Shown piece by piece: positions 6,038 to 6,472 of a stretch of 6,472 bases of DNA; position 1 is the stretch's first letter; each line of letters opens with the position of its first letter. Origin of the DNA: an uncultured Bacteroidota bacterium (GTDB taxonomy: Bacteria > Bacteroidota > Bacteroidia > B-17B0 > Aurantibacillaceae); assembly GCA_903923915.1 (NCBI GenBank), contig CAIXZI010000361.1, forward strand, positions 1 to 6,472, written 5' to 3'. The notes beneath the pieces are model-generated. The model saw only the letters and a program-made list of their open reading frames with translations, had not been told where the DNA came from and searched no databases. The position numbers were made by a program, and so were the translations under genes.

Positions 6038-6472
6038 GTGAAAAAATTAATCCCCCTTTTTATTGCTTTACTGAGTTTTACAAGTATAAAAGCACAATTT
6101 GTAACTATTACAGATACAAGCTTTGTTACATACTTACAAAGCATCATACCTGCTGCTATGAATGGCAACCAAATGGATACCACCAGTATATTAGTTACTA
6201 CAACAACACATTCTATTAATGTTTCACATAGACAATTATTTAATCTTAACGGTGTCCAATATTTTAAATCATTAACATATTTAAATTGTAAAAAGACATA
6301 TTTAGGAAACCTTCCTGTTTTGCCGAATTCAATTACCTACATAGATTGTAGTTATAATGGTTTAACTAACTTGCCTACTTTACCTAACTCTCTTTTACAT
6401 TTAAGTTGTAATAATAATAGTAATCTTGCGTTTTCTACCTTACCTTTTTTACCTACCTCACTCTCTTATTTA
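6038..6472 (+). CDS. Secreted leucine-rich-repeat protein, 3' end cut by window edge
   Basis: From the GTG at 6038, 145 codons run open to the window edge. Residues 1-20 form a signal peptide (KKLIPLFIALLSF core, then KAQ cleavage context), which selects the GTG as the start; no ATG lies in frame nearby and TTG at 6020 would put extra residues before the signal. Residues 21-78 form an N-terminal cap containing FVTYLQSIIPAAMNGNQMD (29-47) and LNGVQYFKSLTYL (70-82), an arrangement seen ahead of repeats in Bacteroidota surface proteins. From residue 79 the protein consists of LRRs with a cysteine in the L-x-C-x-x-N strand and an LPxLPNS turn. These are usually protein-binding or adhesive surface proteins. 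A C-terminal type IX secretion sorting domain is common in such proteins, but that end is not visible here. Partner and role are unknown. Confidence 0.87.
   Translation, partial: MKKLIPLFIALLSFTSIKAQFVTITDTSFVTYLQSIIPAAMNGNQMDTTSILVTTTTHSINVSHRQLFNLNGVQYFKSLTYLNCKKTYLGNLPVLPNSITYIDCSYNGLTNLPTLPNSLLHLSCNNNSNLAFSTLPFLPTSLSYL
6272..6472 (+). repeat. LPxLP-type leucine-rich repeats within the secreted protein
   Basis: Three complete units are visible: residues 79-98 (20 aa), 99-118 (20 aa) and 119-141 (23 aa, with an inserted NSNLAF-like stretch). A fourth starts at 142. The consensus is LxxLxCxxNxLxxLPxLPNS. The DNA copies differ at many third positions, so these are diverged repeats and not a recent tandem expansion in the visible part. 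Confidence 0.85.

Noticed and set aside
5986..6183. 65-aa minus-strand open frame across the trpS/LRR spacer
   Set aside because: It overlaps the promoter, signal peptide and cap region of the LRR gene, which is much better supported.

Overview
The window looks like a chromosomal segment from a member of the Bacteroidota. It is AT-rich and gene-dense. Most starts lack a Shine-Dalgarno sequence. Three promoter-like sites match the Bacteroidota -7 consensus TAnnTTTG. Several gene families are typical of the phylum: the short Crp/Fnr-type regulator, the YceI-like secreted protein, and the LPxLP-type leucine-rich-repeat surface protein. I cannot name the genus from the sequence.

Left part, minus strand (3838 down to 1): four tightly packed genes read leftward, with gaps of 4, 12 and 7 nt. 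They are a small cold-shock-domain protein, a 748-aa RND/MMPL-type membrane exporter, a 289-aa exported protein of unknown function that is probably outer-membrane-associated, and a Crp/Fnr-family regulator cut by the window edge. The spacing suggests one transcript that starts from a promoter just upstream of the cold-shock gene.

Middle, plus strand (3887 to 5940): a PaaI-type hotdog thioesterase is followed after 2 nt by a secreted YceI-like protein. After a 57-nt gap comes trpS, tryptophanyl-tRNA synthetase. The 48-nt gap between the cold-shock and thioesterase genes holds two back-to-back promoters with overlapping footprints.

Right end, plus strand (5941 to 6472): a 97-nt spacer contains a weak AT-rich hairpin and a good -7 element. 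It leads into a GTG-started, signal-peptide-bearing leucine-rich-repeat protein that runs off the window.

Most of this is ordinary core and envelope gene content. I see no mobile element, CRISPR array, tRNA, rRNA or defence system. The points most worth a second look are the composition of the leftward operon, the uncharacterised 289-aa protein in it, the divergent nucleic-acid-binding motifs of the cold-shock protein, and the overlapping divergent promoters. No intergenic stretch exceeds 100 nt.
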